Origin: Armatimonadota bacterium
GTDB lineage: Bacteria > Armatimonadota > UBA5829
DNA: 64,000 bases
Assembly: GCA_023474015.1 (NCBI GenBank)
Contig: JAMCYN010000129.1
Coordinates: 19,803 to 83,802, forward strand
Direction of reading: 5' to 3'
Within the stretch, counting starts at the first letter, position 1. Every line of letters begins with the position of its first letter. The notes below the pieces were generated by a model. That model was not told the DNA's origin, searched no databases, and saw only the letters and a list, made by a program, of their open reading frames with translations. Positions 53,648 to 61,696 of this stretch are shown in pieces. The position numbers and the translations under genes are program-made.

Positions 53648-55969
53648 TCAATTTGACTCAAACACCCCTTTGGCTTCACTTCGAATGGACTGGCTATTAT
53701 CCGTGAGGCCGGCCAGGTCATCCCACGCACACGCTGTCGCCTCGCCCGCTTTCTTCAAATTGCAGGCGCAGTAGAACACAAACAGGGTGAGCGGGATCAC
53801 TCCCAGCAGTATGATGATCGAGTCCGGGACCAGCCTTATGGTGCCGAAGAACTTGACCAGCGGCAGGTTATAGAACTCGGGACTTCTCGCGTGCCACAGG
53901 CCGTTATTGAAGCTGTCGGTAACTTGCAGAATTCCCACCGGGAGCAGCGTTCCGATTGCCATCAGGAAGAGTCCGATGTTCAGGCCGTAGAAGCTCAGCC
54001 TAATTAAGCCGTCCCTCCACGCGCCGTGTTTCACCAGTCCCCTGAGCGCAAACAGCGTCAAGCCGATGGCCAGCATGCCATAGGTCCCGAACAGCGCTGT
54101 GTGGCCGTGGTTTACGGTCAGGTAAGTCGCGTGCTCGTAGTAGTTGACCATCGGAGTGGTGATCAGGAAGCCGAACAACCCCGCTCCGACAAACGCCCAC
54201 GCCGCCGAGGCCGTGATGAACATGAGCGGCCAGGTGTGTGTGAAGTCGTGCCCGGCATCCTTGATGCTTTTATATTCCTGCCAGGCCTTGCCCAGCAGAA
54301 GGATGATCGGCACAGGCTCCATCGCGGAGAGCACGCCGCCGATGGCCAGCCAGATCGACGGTGCGCCGAACCAGTAGTAGTGGTGCCCAACGCCTACGAT
54401 GCCCGTCACCATCGCGAGCAGAGCCGTAAGGTAGGCCGCTCTTATGGCGTCCTTAGGGCGGCACAGCCCGACGGCCACCGTAGCTATGGCAATGGCCGCG
54501 GCGGTGAAGAACTCGAACATACCCTCAACCCAGGTGTGGACGACCCACCATCTCCAGAAGTCGGCGATGGTAAGGTGCGTTCGCGGATTGTAGAGCAGGC
54601 CGAACCCGAAGAAACCGACGACCGCGACGGCGCTGTAGGCCAGGAAGTGCGGGATTCCCCACTTGTCTCTGCCCCTCGCGAACGTGGGAGCCAGGCCGCG
54701 CGCGACGATTAACAGCCAGAGGCCGAGTCCGACGAAGAGCAGTATCTGCCACAGCCTGCCTAGTTCCAGGAATTCCCATCCCTGATGGGCGAGCCAGAAC
54801 CAGTATTTTCCGCCGCCGGTCTTAACCCCGAGGACCTCGCCGGTAAGGCTGCCTACCGCCACAAGCAGAGCGGCCACGAACAGTAGATCGACCAGCAGCC
54901 CCTGCTTCTTAGGCTCCTTGCCGCCGACCAGCGGGGCAAGGTAGATGGTGGAGCCGATCCAGGCCAGGGCTATCCAGAAGATCGGAAGCTGTAAGTGCCA
55001 CGACTTCGCCCAGTTGTAGGGGAATATCTTCGGAATCTGCTCATAGCCGTAGAACTGACCGGCGTGCACGGTGTAGTGCGCCATCAGGCCCCCGAAAAGG
55101 GTCTGCACAAGGAACAGCGCCACAACCACCAGGAAGTACTTGACCGACTTTACCTGGCTGACGGTGATCGGCGCGCCGCAGAGGCGCTGGGCCGCGCATA
55201 TGTCATGGTCGTGCTTGCCGCCGTGATAACCGAACCAGTGGAAGATCGCTATGATCAGGCCGAAGAACACGAAGAAAGCAATCACTGAGAAAATCGTCCA
55301 CGTGAGGGCGCTGGTCGCAAGCACATTGCCCACGCTCTGATCCCCCGGCCAGTTGTTAGTGTAGGTCATTTCCGTGCCCGGCCGCAGAGTGCCCGCAGCC
55401 CAGGCTGTCCAATAGAAGAATCCGGCCAGCGCGCGGCGGTCCGCCTGGTCCTTGATGGCGCCCGACACGATATTGGCGTCCTTCAGCCCGGCGGAGAAGA
55501 CCTGGTCGTTGTAGTCGGCTATCTTGTTGTAGGCGTAGGTCTCAGCCGGTGTAAGAGTGAGTGTGTCGGTCGCCTGGTCGTAGTTGTTCTTCTTGATCTC
55601 TCGAATGACCCGGCTGTCGACAACCGCCCTGTCGTCGTCGGAGAGTGCGGCGTAGCTGCTCCCCTTCTGCTGGGCGTAGTAGTCGCGCATCTCCTGGCCG
55701 ACTCTGTGGAGCGTATCGGCGGTGAACTCGGTGCCGCGATAGGTGCCGTGGCCCCACACGCTGCCCAGGTCCATCAGGCCATAGCGCTGGAAAGTCGCCT
55801 GGCCTCGTAGAATGCCTTCTTTGTCGATGAGCGTTTCGCCGCCGCTTCCGACTACTTTCCCCGGATACGGCGGCGCTCCCTGGTAGGTCTTCGTGCCGCC
55901 ATAGAGAGTAAGCAGTATGGCGGCAAGGATGCCGATGATGAATACGACTTTGAAATTCCTTGAAATCAC
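53648..55969 (-). CDS. norB: Quinol-dependent nitric oxide reductase (qNor)
   Basis: This 773-residue protein fuses a NorC-like N-terminal region to a NorB-like 12-helix core. FeB ligands are visible as His478 and Glu482 in VVHTWVEG and His529-His530 in GVGHHYYW; NHGHTALFGTYG carries heme ligands. Counting from the Geobacillus structure with a constant offset of 30, quinol-site residues His328, Phe336 and Asp746 correspond to His298, Phe306 and Asp716. Glu332, however, corresponds to His302 (AHYTVHAGQFYG). The enzyme reduces NO to N2O with quinol at the inner membrane. The GTG start has AGGAGG 10 nt upstream. It is the last gene of the NnrS-DUF542-norB operon. NO dismutase is less likely because both histidines of the FeB pair are kept. 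Confidence 0.93.
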   Translation of the reverse strand: MISRNFKVVFIIGILAAILLTLYGGTKTYQGAPPYPGKVVGSGGETLIDKEGILRGQATFQRYGLMDLGSVWGHGTYRGTEFTADTLHRVGQEMRDYYAQQKGSSYAALSDDDRAVVDSRVIREIKKNNYDQATDTLTLTPAETYAYNKIADYNDQVFSAGLKDANIVSGAIKDQADRRALAGFFYWTAWAAGTLRPGTEMTYTNNWPGDQSVGNVLATSALTWTIFSVIAFFVFFGLIIAIFHWFGYHGGKHDHDICAAQRLCGAPITVSQVKSVKYFLVVVALFLVQTLFGGLMAHYTVHAGQFYGYEQIPKIFPYNWAKSWHLQLPIFWIALAWIGSTIYLAPLVGGKEPKKQGLLVDLLFVAALLVAVGSLTGEVLGVKTGGGKYWFWLAHQGWEFLELGRLWQILLFVGLGLWLLIVARGLAPTFARGRDKWGIPHFLAYSAVAVVGFFGFGLLYNPRTHLTIADFWRWWVVHTWVEGMFEFFTAAAIAIATVAVGLCRPKDAIRAAYLTALLAMVTGIVGVGHHYYWFGAPSIWLAIGGVLSAMEPVPIILLLGKAWQEYKSIKDAGHDFTHTWPLMFITASAAWAFVGAGLFGFLITTPMVNYYEHATYLTVNHGHTALFGTYGMLAIGLTLFALRGLVKHGAWRDGLIRLSFYGLNIGLFLMAIGTLLPVGILQVTDSFNNGLWHARSPEFYNLPLVKFFGTIRLVPDSIIILLGVIPLTLFVFYCACNLKKAGEATACAWDDLAGLTDNSQSIRSEAKGVFESN

Positions 55970-56004
55970 CTGTCTATTCCCTCCTAACGTTGGGTGTCAG
56001 CTCG

Positions 56005-56205
56005 TCAGCGTGTCGCTTTCTGAGCAATCGCCTGGTTTAGAGCGGCGATGAGACCGTCGACGTCCGCTACTCCGCGGGCGCGAGCCGTGTGCTCGATGCT
56101 GTGAGCGCCGCCGCAGCAGAAGTCTACCTTGAAGTTGCCGAAGATGCTGATTGTCTCCGGGTGCTCCCGAATTACGTCTCTAATGATCATGTCTTTTGTA
56201 ATCAT
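56005..56205 (-). CDS. DUF542 (ScdA/RIC N-terminal) domain protein
   Basis: This 66-residue protein has the DUF542 pattern IIRDVIREHPETISIFGNFKVDFCCGGAHSIEHTA with the CCGG cysteine pair. It is the domain found at the N-terminus of RIC/YtfE/ScdA di-iron proteins that repair iron-sulfur clusters after NO damage, here without the hemerythrin-like part. A separate hemerythrin gene is encoded at 59.2 kb under the same type of promoter. The ATG overlaps the stop of the NnrS gene by 4 nt and has AGGAGG upstream. Confidence 0.9.
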   Translation of the reverse strand: MITKDMIIRDVIREHPETISIFGNFKVDFCCGGAHSIEHTARARGVADVDGLIAALNQAIAQKATR

Positions 56206-57920
56206 GCCACTGCCTCCTTCCTGTGAATTATTCTGTTCAGTTTTTCGGCGATTTCCTCCGGATCAACCCCGTGCCGGTTCGCCGCGAACTCCAGCGTCAC
56301 GAACCTGGGAGGCCTTGGAATTGCCGCCATATGAGAAAATCCCGCGTCGATGAGGACGCTCCGCGCCTGGGGGTAGATATCTAATATATCCGCCACGTGA
56401 GTCGCGGGCGTGACTACGTGGTCCTCAAGGAATGTGTCTTGCGTCTCGCGAAGGGTCTTAACTATATTCCAACTGAAGATGACCATCGCGGTCAGCTCCA
56501 GGTATCCCGAGAGGCCCGCCCCCGCGAATGCAACCGTGCTGCCCGACAGCGTTCCGAGTTGCCAGCCTACCCTGAACAGGTTGCCTATCGCGAGGAACCA
56601 GAAGCTTATCCTCATCGCCCTGGAGCTGTAGAGCTGAGTGCCGTTGAAGATCGGAAGCACCCTGTATGCCACGCCCATCATCAGTGTGCTTATGAAGCCC
56701 ACAGTTATCGCGTGCCTGTAGGCGCCGATATACGCGTGCGGCGGCAGGTTCCCGGTGAGCAGTTGGTAGATGTCCCCGCCGAGGACCATGATGCCCGTGA
56801 TCAGCAGCCAGAAATAGCCGAGTCTTACAAACCGGGTGTAGCTGTTGTCCACTCCCTCTATCTCGACCGCCGCCACCGGTTTGGTGAATACTCCGAGCGA
56901 ATATACGAACAGCGCCGCGCCCGCAAGCTCCAACGCCGCGCTCATCGCGAACGGCTCAACACCGATGACCCTGAGAGTCACAGCAGCGTTATAGAGCCAG
57001 AACGCGGCGTTCGCGGGCTTCTCCAGAGGCTGCCTGAGCCCCATGAAGTTAGGTAACGTCCTGAGCGACACCCCAAGAATGATATTCGCAATGAACCCAA
57101 ATACCTGGGTGTGCAGAATCCGCAGGTTGTAGATTGGAGGGATGATGTCGGAGTGGGTGCCCCACAGATAGAAAGTGGCGGAGATGTTCAGGCCACCCAC
57201 GACCAGAAACCACACCAGACCCGCATAGATATATTTCTCGTAAAACTCAATGGCTTGCTCGCTCCTGCACACAACATCAAGCATCAGAGCGACGAATATG
57301 CCAATCGCGATGATCTCGGCAATCGAAGCGGCAAATCCCATAAAACCATACACAGGGTTAGTGGCAAGCGGCTGGGCGATGGCGCGCATGATGATTCCAA
57401 TCATCATCAGCGGAAGCGTGCCCACCGCAATCTTTAGGAATCGCAGGTTAGCCCCTTTGAACTTCGGTATGGTGTAGTAGGCGACTCCCATTATGAAAAG
57501 CCCGACCCACCCGAATGTCTGCGCGTGGCCGTGGCTCTGTATGGCGGAGTAGTTCGGGGCCTCAAAAGAACGGCTCAGGGCGATTATCGTAAGGTTCCAC
57601 ACTCCCCAGACGGTCCCCAGGGTGAGAGTAAAGATGAGCGCGGCCTTCACGAACCACTTATACATTTTGCCCGAGAGCTTCTCGTCGTCGGTCTCGCGGG
57701 CTCCCTCGGCTCCGAAAGCGGCGGCAGCCTTAAGATCGGCGATTAATTCATCCACCGACACATTGTGAGCCTTGGCAAAGAAATTGATCGGTTCCGGGGG
57801 GCCGAACTGCCCACCGCACCCGCCCATTCCGTGCCGGTTGAAAACCTCGCGGCAGCCGGGGTACTTCGCGTTTACCTCCCTGACTGTCATTTCGAGGGTA
57901 ATCCTGATTGTCTTGGACAT
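56202..57920 (-). CDS. NnrS-like membrane protein with N- and C-terminal DUF542/DUF1858-like domains
   Basis: The ATG at 57920 has GGGAGG 9 nt upstream; the TTG at 57929 directly abuts that site. The first 60 residues resemble DUF542/DUF1858 (LEMTVREVNAKYPGCREVFNRHGMGGCGG, with Cys pair). About twelve membrane helices follow with conserved histidines (AIQSHGHAQTFGWVGLFIMGVAYYTIP, NLRILHTQVFGFIANIILGVSLRTLP, GAYRHAITVGFISTLMMGVAYRVLP), as in NnrS. A second small domain closes the protein (VADILDIYPQARSVLIDAGFSHMA...). NnrS proteins are heme- and copper-containing and protect against NO-derived iron complexes. The double fusion is unusual. It is the first gene of the operon and lies 23 nt downstream of the predicted transcript start. 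Confidence 0.85.
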   Translation of the reverse strand: MSKTIRITLEMTVREVNAKYPGCREVFNRHGMGGCGGQFGPPEPINFFAKAHNVSVDELIADLKAAAAFGAEGARETDDEKLSGKMYKWFVKAALIFTLTLGTVWGVWNLTIIALSRSFEAPNYSAIQSHGHAQTFGWVGLFIMGVAYYTIPKFKGANLRFLKIAVGTLPLMMIGIIMRAIAQPLATNPVYGFMGFAASIAEIIAIGIFVALMLDVVCRSEQAIEFYEKYIYAGLVWFLVVGGLNISATFYLWGTHSDIIPPIYNLRILHTQVFGFIANIILGVSLRTLPNFMGLRQPLEKPANAAFWLYNAAVTLRVIGVEPFAMSAALELAGAALFVYSLGVFTKPVAAVEIEGVDNSYTRFVRLGYFWLLITGIMVLGGDIYQLLTGNLPPHAYIGAYRHAITVGFISTLMMGVAYRVLPIFNGTQLYSSRAMRISFWFLAIGNLFRVGWQLGTLSGSTVAFAGAGLSGYLELTAMVIFSWNIVKTLRETQDTFLEDHVVTPATHVADILDIYPQARSVLIDAGFSHMAAIPRPPRFVTLEFAANRHGVDPEEIAEKLNRIIHRKEAVA

Positions 57921-57949
57921 GGCGCTCAACCTCCCTTCTGTATATACTT

Positions 57950-57991
57950 ATAATACGCAAACAGGGCTGTTGAGTATTTGACATGAGTCAA
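57950..57991 (-). promoter_or_regulatory. FNR/DNR-type box and -10 of the nnrS-norB operon
   Basis: TTGACATGAGTCAA (57978-57991) is a perfect TTGAC-N4-GTCAA palindrome. On the minus strand TATTAT (57955-57950) lies exactly 22 nt downstream. Transcription would start near 57943, so the box is centred at about -41.5, the class II activation position. Confidence 0.8.
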
Positions 57992-58102
57992 GAACCAAAA
58001 AATTATTAGCTGATTGAGCCCAATTTCGGCTCCAACCCTGAAAATACACAATAAACTTTCTTAAACCTGAGCTAAGTCATACTCGGCAAGTTCGTCTTGT
58101 GG

Positions 58103-58248
58103 CACACTTACTTCAGCATTGATGGACTGAAGTGGTGTGGCAGCTACTCTCTAATCCATTGCTTGTTGACCTCCTAAAGCGGGGCTGACCAAGCATTTCC
58201 TCAGCGTTGTCACGCATCCCTGTCGCTGTGGCGAAAACTTGGTCAGCC
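58103..58248. other. Two stable hairpins in the divergent gap (possible structured RNA or terminators)
   Basis: Hairpin 1 pairs CACACTTACTTCAG (58103-58116) with CTGAAGTGGTGTG (58127-58139). Hairpin 2 pairs GGCTGACCAAG (58183-58193) with CTTGGTCAGCC (58238-58248) across a 44-nt loop. Both lie upstream of the two mapped promoters, so neither is in a leader of the flanking genes. A further weak TGA-N6-TCA site lies at 58068-58079. Confidence 0.5.
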
Positions 58249-58320
58249 TTAGTCCATTCCTTGCGTCACGACCCCAAATGCGTATTTAGCCTCGCGTCAT
58301 CCCAACATATCCGCAAAAAC

Positions 58321-58362
58321 TTGACCTAGGTCATAGTTTTCAATCCGATTAGCAACTATCAT
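58321..58362 (+). promoter_or_regulatory. FNR/DNR-type box and -10 of the CRP/FNR-family regulator gene
   Basis: TTGACCTAGGTCAT (58321-58334) has the TGA-N6-TCA core. TATCAT (58357-58362) lies exactly 22 nt downstream, giving a start near 58369 and a box centre near -41.5. It suggests autoregulation. Confidence 0.75.
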
Positions 58363-58444
58363 ACGCTTAAAGGAGAAGTACTCAATTGGAAGATAACGTG
58401 CATCGCTCGAAAACGCAGTTTCGTTTCACTGCAGGAGTAGGCTA

Positions 58445-59170
58445 ATGAGTCCTGTGACTCACGGACCTAACAGCAGAATAGCGCTGCTAAAGCGAAACGT
58501 CTTCTTCCAGAATCTGAACGACGCGACTCTTGACGCCATCGCCGGCAAACTTGTGACAAGAGAATACAAACGGCATGAATGCATTTGGTTTCAGGGCGCG
58601 CCGTCGAATGCGCTCATGCTCATTCAAGATGGCTATGTCAAAATGATCAAGCATTCGGAGGGCGGAAAGGACATCCTGATAGAATTGCTCGGTCCGGGAG
58701 ACGTGATTGGCGCTGTCGCGCTGCTCGAGGGTAGGCCCTACCCCGCCGCTGCCTGTGCGCTCGACAGGACAACACTTCTTCTGTTATCTCGCAACCATTT
58801 TCTGGATATTGTCGCGCACAACCCCCAGGTTGCTACCCAGGCGCTGGTCGCCATAGGCGCCAGGCTCAGGCACGCCCATGAGATGATGCGCCAACTCGCG
58901 GTCAAGTGCGTGGAGGCCCGCATCGCAAACGTACTCTTATTGATGGCGTCCAGGGTTGTCGACGAAGAAGACGAGCGAGTCGTCATCCCAATCAGGCTTG
59001 CTCGCAAAGACATAGCCGAAATGGTGGGTACCGCGCTTGAGACCACGATAAGGACTTTCAGCAAATGGAAGAATGCCGGCATAGTCGTTCGAGAGCAGAA
59101 GTACACGGTAATCGCCGACATGGCCGCGCTCAAGGATATAGCTTCGGGTGAACACGAGGCCACAATATGA
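58445..59170 (+). CDS. CRP/FNR-family transcription regulator (DNR/NnrR-like)
   Basis: This 241-residue protein has an N-terminal cyclic-nucleotide-binding fold (FFQNLNDATLDAIAGKL, IWFQGAPSNALMLIQDGYVKMIK, LGPGDVIGAVALLEGRPYPAAACAL). The long dimer helix and the winged helix follow, with recognition helix KDIAEMVGTALETTIRTFSKWKNAG. The E-x-x-x-R pattern (ETTIRTF) suits recognition of TGA-type half-sites. No N-terminal FNR cysteine cluster is present, so it is not a classical oxygen-sensing FNR; heme-based NO sensing as in DNR is the likelier model. It sits between the two operons that carry matching boxes. AGGAG precedes the ATG. Confidence 0.92.
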   Translation: MSPVTHGPNSRIALLKRNVFFQNLNDATLDAIAGKLVTREYKRHECIWFQGAPSNALMLIQDGYVKMIKHSEGGKDILIELLGPGDVIGAVALLEGRPYPAAACALDRTTLLLLSRNHFLDIVAHNPQVATQALVAIGARLRHAHEMMRQLAVKCVEARIANVLLLMASRVVDEEDERVVIPIRLARKDIAEMVGTALETTIRTFSKWKNAGIVVREQKYTVIADMAALKDIASGEHEATI

Positions 59171-59208
59171 CCCCGGTCACAGCGTCACGACAGTTAATAG
59201 GCTAGATT
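59167..59208 (+). promoter_or_regulatory. FNR/DNR-type box and -10 of the hemerythrin operon
   Basis: ATGACCCCGGTCAC (59167-59180) has the TGA-N6-TCA core and overlaps the regulator's stop codon. TAGATT (59203-59208) lies exactly 22 nt downstream, as at the other two sites. The start would be near 59215, with a 37-nt leader. Confidence 0.65.
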
Positions 59209-59251
59209 ATATGAGCACAGGTAATATTGGATTCCTCAGTGGAGTAAAGCA

Positions 59252-59752
59252 TTGAACGAGATGCGGCTACCCGAACCCATAGCTACGATGATGAGAGAGC
59301 ACCAGACCTTGCTTGCTCTGCTTAACGATCTCTCCAACATCGCCGCCTTGGGTAGCGGCCCGGATACCAACGTATTGGCGGAGTTGGTAGGCAAGTTCTT
59401 GCAGAGTCTGGAGGCACACGTCCACAAAGAGGAGGATATCCTCTTCCCTAGTGTTCGTGCCGCGCTCGGCAATGAGGCCGATGCGCTCGAGATCATCGAC
59501 GACGAGCATGCAGCCGTCGTCAAGCTGCGCATTCAGTTCAGTGACTTGGCGGCACGTCTTCAAAAGAACGGCACCCGTGCTCCGGAGAATCTTCGTCGAC
59601 TTGCGGAGCTAACCAACCTGGCCGGCGACATTCTGCCGGCTCACATATTCAAGGAAGACAATGTGCTTTATCCGTTGGCAAGTCAGATAATCTCGCGGCA
59701 GAAGTTGAGCGAGTTGGCCATCGCGGCGGGAAGCGGGAGCCGGGCAGAGTAG
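59252..59752 (+). CDS. Hemerythrin-domain protein
   Basis: This 166-residue four-helix protein has di-iron ligand motifs: MMREHQTLLALL (His), LEAHVHKEEDILFPSV (H-x-x-x-E), IIDDEHAAVVKL (E-H) and LPAHIFKEDNVLYPLA (H-x-x-x-E/D). It is of the HHE type that binds oxygen or NO or, as in RIC/YtfE, repairs iron centres. Together with the stand-alone DUF542 protein it would complete a split RIC-like system. TTG at 59252 has GGAG 7 nt upstream; ATG at 59261 is an alternative. The next gene begins 6 nt downstream. Confidence 0.92.
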   Translation: MNEMRLPEPIATMMREHQTLLALLNDLSNIAALGSGPDTNVLAELVGKFLQSLEAHVHKEEDILFPSVRAALGNEADALEIIDDEHAAVVKLRIQFSDLAARLQKNGTRAPENLRRLAELTNLAGDILPAHIFKEDNVLYPLASQIISRQKLSELAIAAGSGSRAE

Positions 59753-59758
59753 GTATCA

Positions 59759-61663
59759 ATGGTGGACTTCACAGACAGGTATTACGCGACGATACCTGAC
59801 TACGACTACTGGAAACAGCAGATAAAGTGCCAGTACGCGTGCCCCGTACACACGGACGCGCGAGGGTACATCCGCGCCGTGGCGGACGGAGACTACGAAG
59901 CCGCCTATCTTATCGCGAGAGGACCTAACCCGCTTGCCTCGATCTGTGGCAGGGTTTGCGGGGCTCCGTGCCAGGCTGCATGCCGTAGGGGAAGTGTGGA
60001 CGCTCCGCTAAATATACGCGCTTTGAAGCGCGTGGTTATGGACCTGGTCAGGCCCGGAATGGACCACAAGATAAACGCGGATTTTCCAGAGCAAGGAGCA
60101 CAGATCGATGCCGCTGGACCCTGTCTAGACTCAAATGAACTGTATCATCTTCTGGAGTATCTGAAAGCTTCCGACATCTCAAAGCCGTCTGGTGAGCATA
60201 TGGCGATCATAGGGTCAGGACCGGCGGGGCTTGCCGCGGCTCACGATCTGGCACTACTTGGCCTCAGGCCGACCATTTTCGAGATGGAGCCGGTGCCCGC
60301 CGGCATGCTTTATGTGGGGGTACCGGAGTATCGCCTGCCGCGAGACCTGATACGGGCCGAAGTGGCGGTAATAGAGGCGCTGGGTGTCGATATACGGTGT
60401 AATGTCCAGGTGGGAAAGGACATCTCTCTTGCTGAACTGCGAAGGGACTTCGCCGCGGTGATTATAGCTGTAGGAGCGAAGCTCTCGCGGAAAATAGATA
60501 TCCCCGGCGTGGACGCAGAGGGTGTGATCGGGGGGATTGATTTTTTGCGAGATGCTGCCCTTGGCCAGCCTCCGAAACTCGGCGAGCGAGTGGTGGTAAT
60601 CGGAGGCGGCAACGTGGCTTACGACGTCTCGCGAACCGCTCTGCGCCAAGAGGAATCCGATGTCTCGCGGACCGCGCTCAGGCAGCCGTCCGTTCGTGAG
60701 GTCCACCTGTGCTGCCTCGAATCACTGGAGGAGATGCCTGCGGACGAGGTCGAGATCATTGAAGGCGATGAGGAGGGAATTGTCCGCCGCAACAGGCTAG
60801 GACCGAAGGAGATACTGTTCGAGATTAAGGACGACAGGAAGGTCGTCAAGGGCATAGTTATGCGTAGGTGCTTGTCGGTGTTCGATGAGAACAGGCGATT
60901 TGCTCCAAAATTCGACGAGAATGATCTGGTAATCATCCCGGCGGACACTGTGCTGCTCGCGGTGGGCCAGGCCACCGATCTGTCATTCGTGAATACCGAG
61001 GAGGACGGCGTTGAGCTGAACGAGCGAGGGCAGCTAAAAGTCGATCTCGATACGCTAGCGACATCCGCGCCGGGCGTCTTTGCGGCTGGAGACATCGCAT
61101 ACGGCACAAAACTAATAATCGACGCCATAGCGAGCGGAAAAAAGGCGGCGCTGTCCGTTTACGAGTATATCACCGGCAAGAAGGTCACTCCGGAACAAGC
61201 CCAGATGCACTACCCGATCGAGAATTACGAGCGTGAACCCGGTTACGAGCTGATCGACCGAGTTCCTGTTCCGACTACTGACATCGGCGAGCGCGTCAGG
61301 AGCTACACAAAGCCTGTCGAGTCGGGATACTCCCTGGAGGCGGCCTGGAAGGAGGCTTCTCGCTGCCTGGACTGCGGCGTCAATACGATCTTTGACGGCG
61401 ACAAGTGCATCCTCTGCGGGGGATGCGCGGATGTCTGCCCGATGCTGTGCCTGAAGATCATTCCGGTCGGCTGGCTTGCGCCTTCACCGGATGTTGAGGC
61501 TGCCATCGAGAGCCGATACAGGGATGACGAGGAAGGTTCGGCAATAATTAAGGACGAAACCCTGTGCATTCGCTGCGGTCTGTGCGCCGAGCGATGCCCG
61601 ACAAATGCGATTACCATGGAGAGGTTCCAGTTCGCGGAGGCGTGGCGCGAAGCCCGTCCTTAG
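59759..61663 (+). CDS. GltD-like FAD/NAD(P) oxidoreductase with N- and C-terminal iron-sulfur domains
   Basis: The N-terminus is a DPYD/GltD-type [4Fe-4S] domain (CQYACPVHTDARGYIRAV, CGRVCGAPCQAACRRG). Two Rossmann folds follow, with AIIGSGPAGLAAAHDLALLG (FAD) and VVVIGGGNVAYDVSRTAL (NAD(P)H), then GVFAAGDIAYG. The C-terminus has a two-cluster ferredoxin domain (CILCGGCADVCP and CIRCGLCAERCP). It probably passes electrons between NAD(P)H or ferredoxin and the Rieske/cytochrome b complex encoded next; similar flavoprotein subunits accompany some Rieske/cytochrome b operons. A 12-residue in-frame duplication (DVSRTALRQ twice) sits right after the second nucleotide-binding motif. Confidence 0.88.
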   Translation: MVDFTDRYYATIPDYDYWKQQIKCQYACPVHTDARGYIRAVADGDYEAAYLIARGPNPLASICGRVCGAPCQAACRRGSVDAPLNIRALKRVVMDLVRPGMDHKINADFPEQGAQIDAAGPCLDSNELYHLLEYLKASDISKPSGEHMAIIGSGPAGLAAAHDLALLGLRPTIFEMEPVPAGMLYVGVPEYRLPRDLIRAEVAVIEALGVDIRCNVQVGKDISLAELRRDFAAVIIAVGAKLSRKIDIPGVDAEGVIGGIDFLRDAALGQPPKLGERVVVIGGGNVAYDVSRTALRQEESDVSRTALRQPSVREVHLCCLESLEEMPADEVEIIEGDEEGIVRRNRLGPKEILFEIKDDRKVVKGIVMRRCLSVFDENRRFAPKFDENDLVIIPADTVLLAVGQATDLSFVNTEEDGVELNERGQLKVDLDTLATSAPGVFAAGDIAYGTKLIIDAIASGKKAALSVYEYITGKKVTPEQAQMHYPIENYEREPGYELIDRVPVPTTDIGERVRSYTKPVESGYSLEAAWKEASRCLDCGVNTIFDGDKCILCGGCADVCPMLCLKIIPVGWLAPSPDVEAAIESRYRDDEEGSAIIKDETLCIRCGLCAERCPTNAITMERFQFAEAWREARP

Positions 61664-61696
61664 CGAGTCACGCTTCACTAATTGAGGTGCGAGAGA

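Noticed and set aside
53648..55969. Nitric oxide dismutase instead of reductase
   Set aside because: Both histidines of the FeB pair and three of four quinol-site residues match qNor; only the Glu-to-His change is unusual, and it is reported as a finding.
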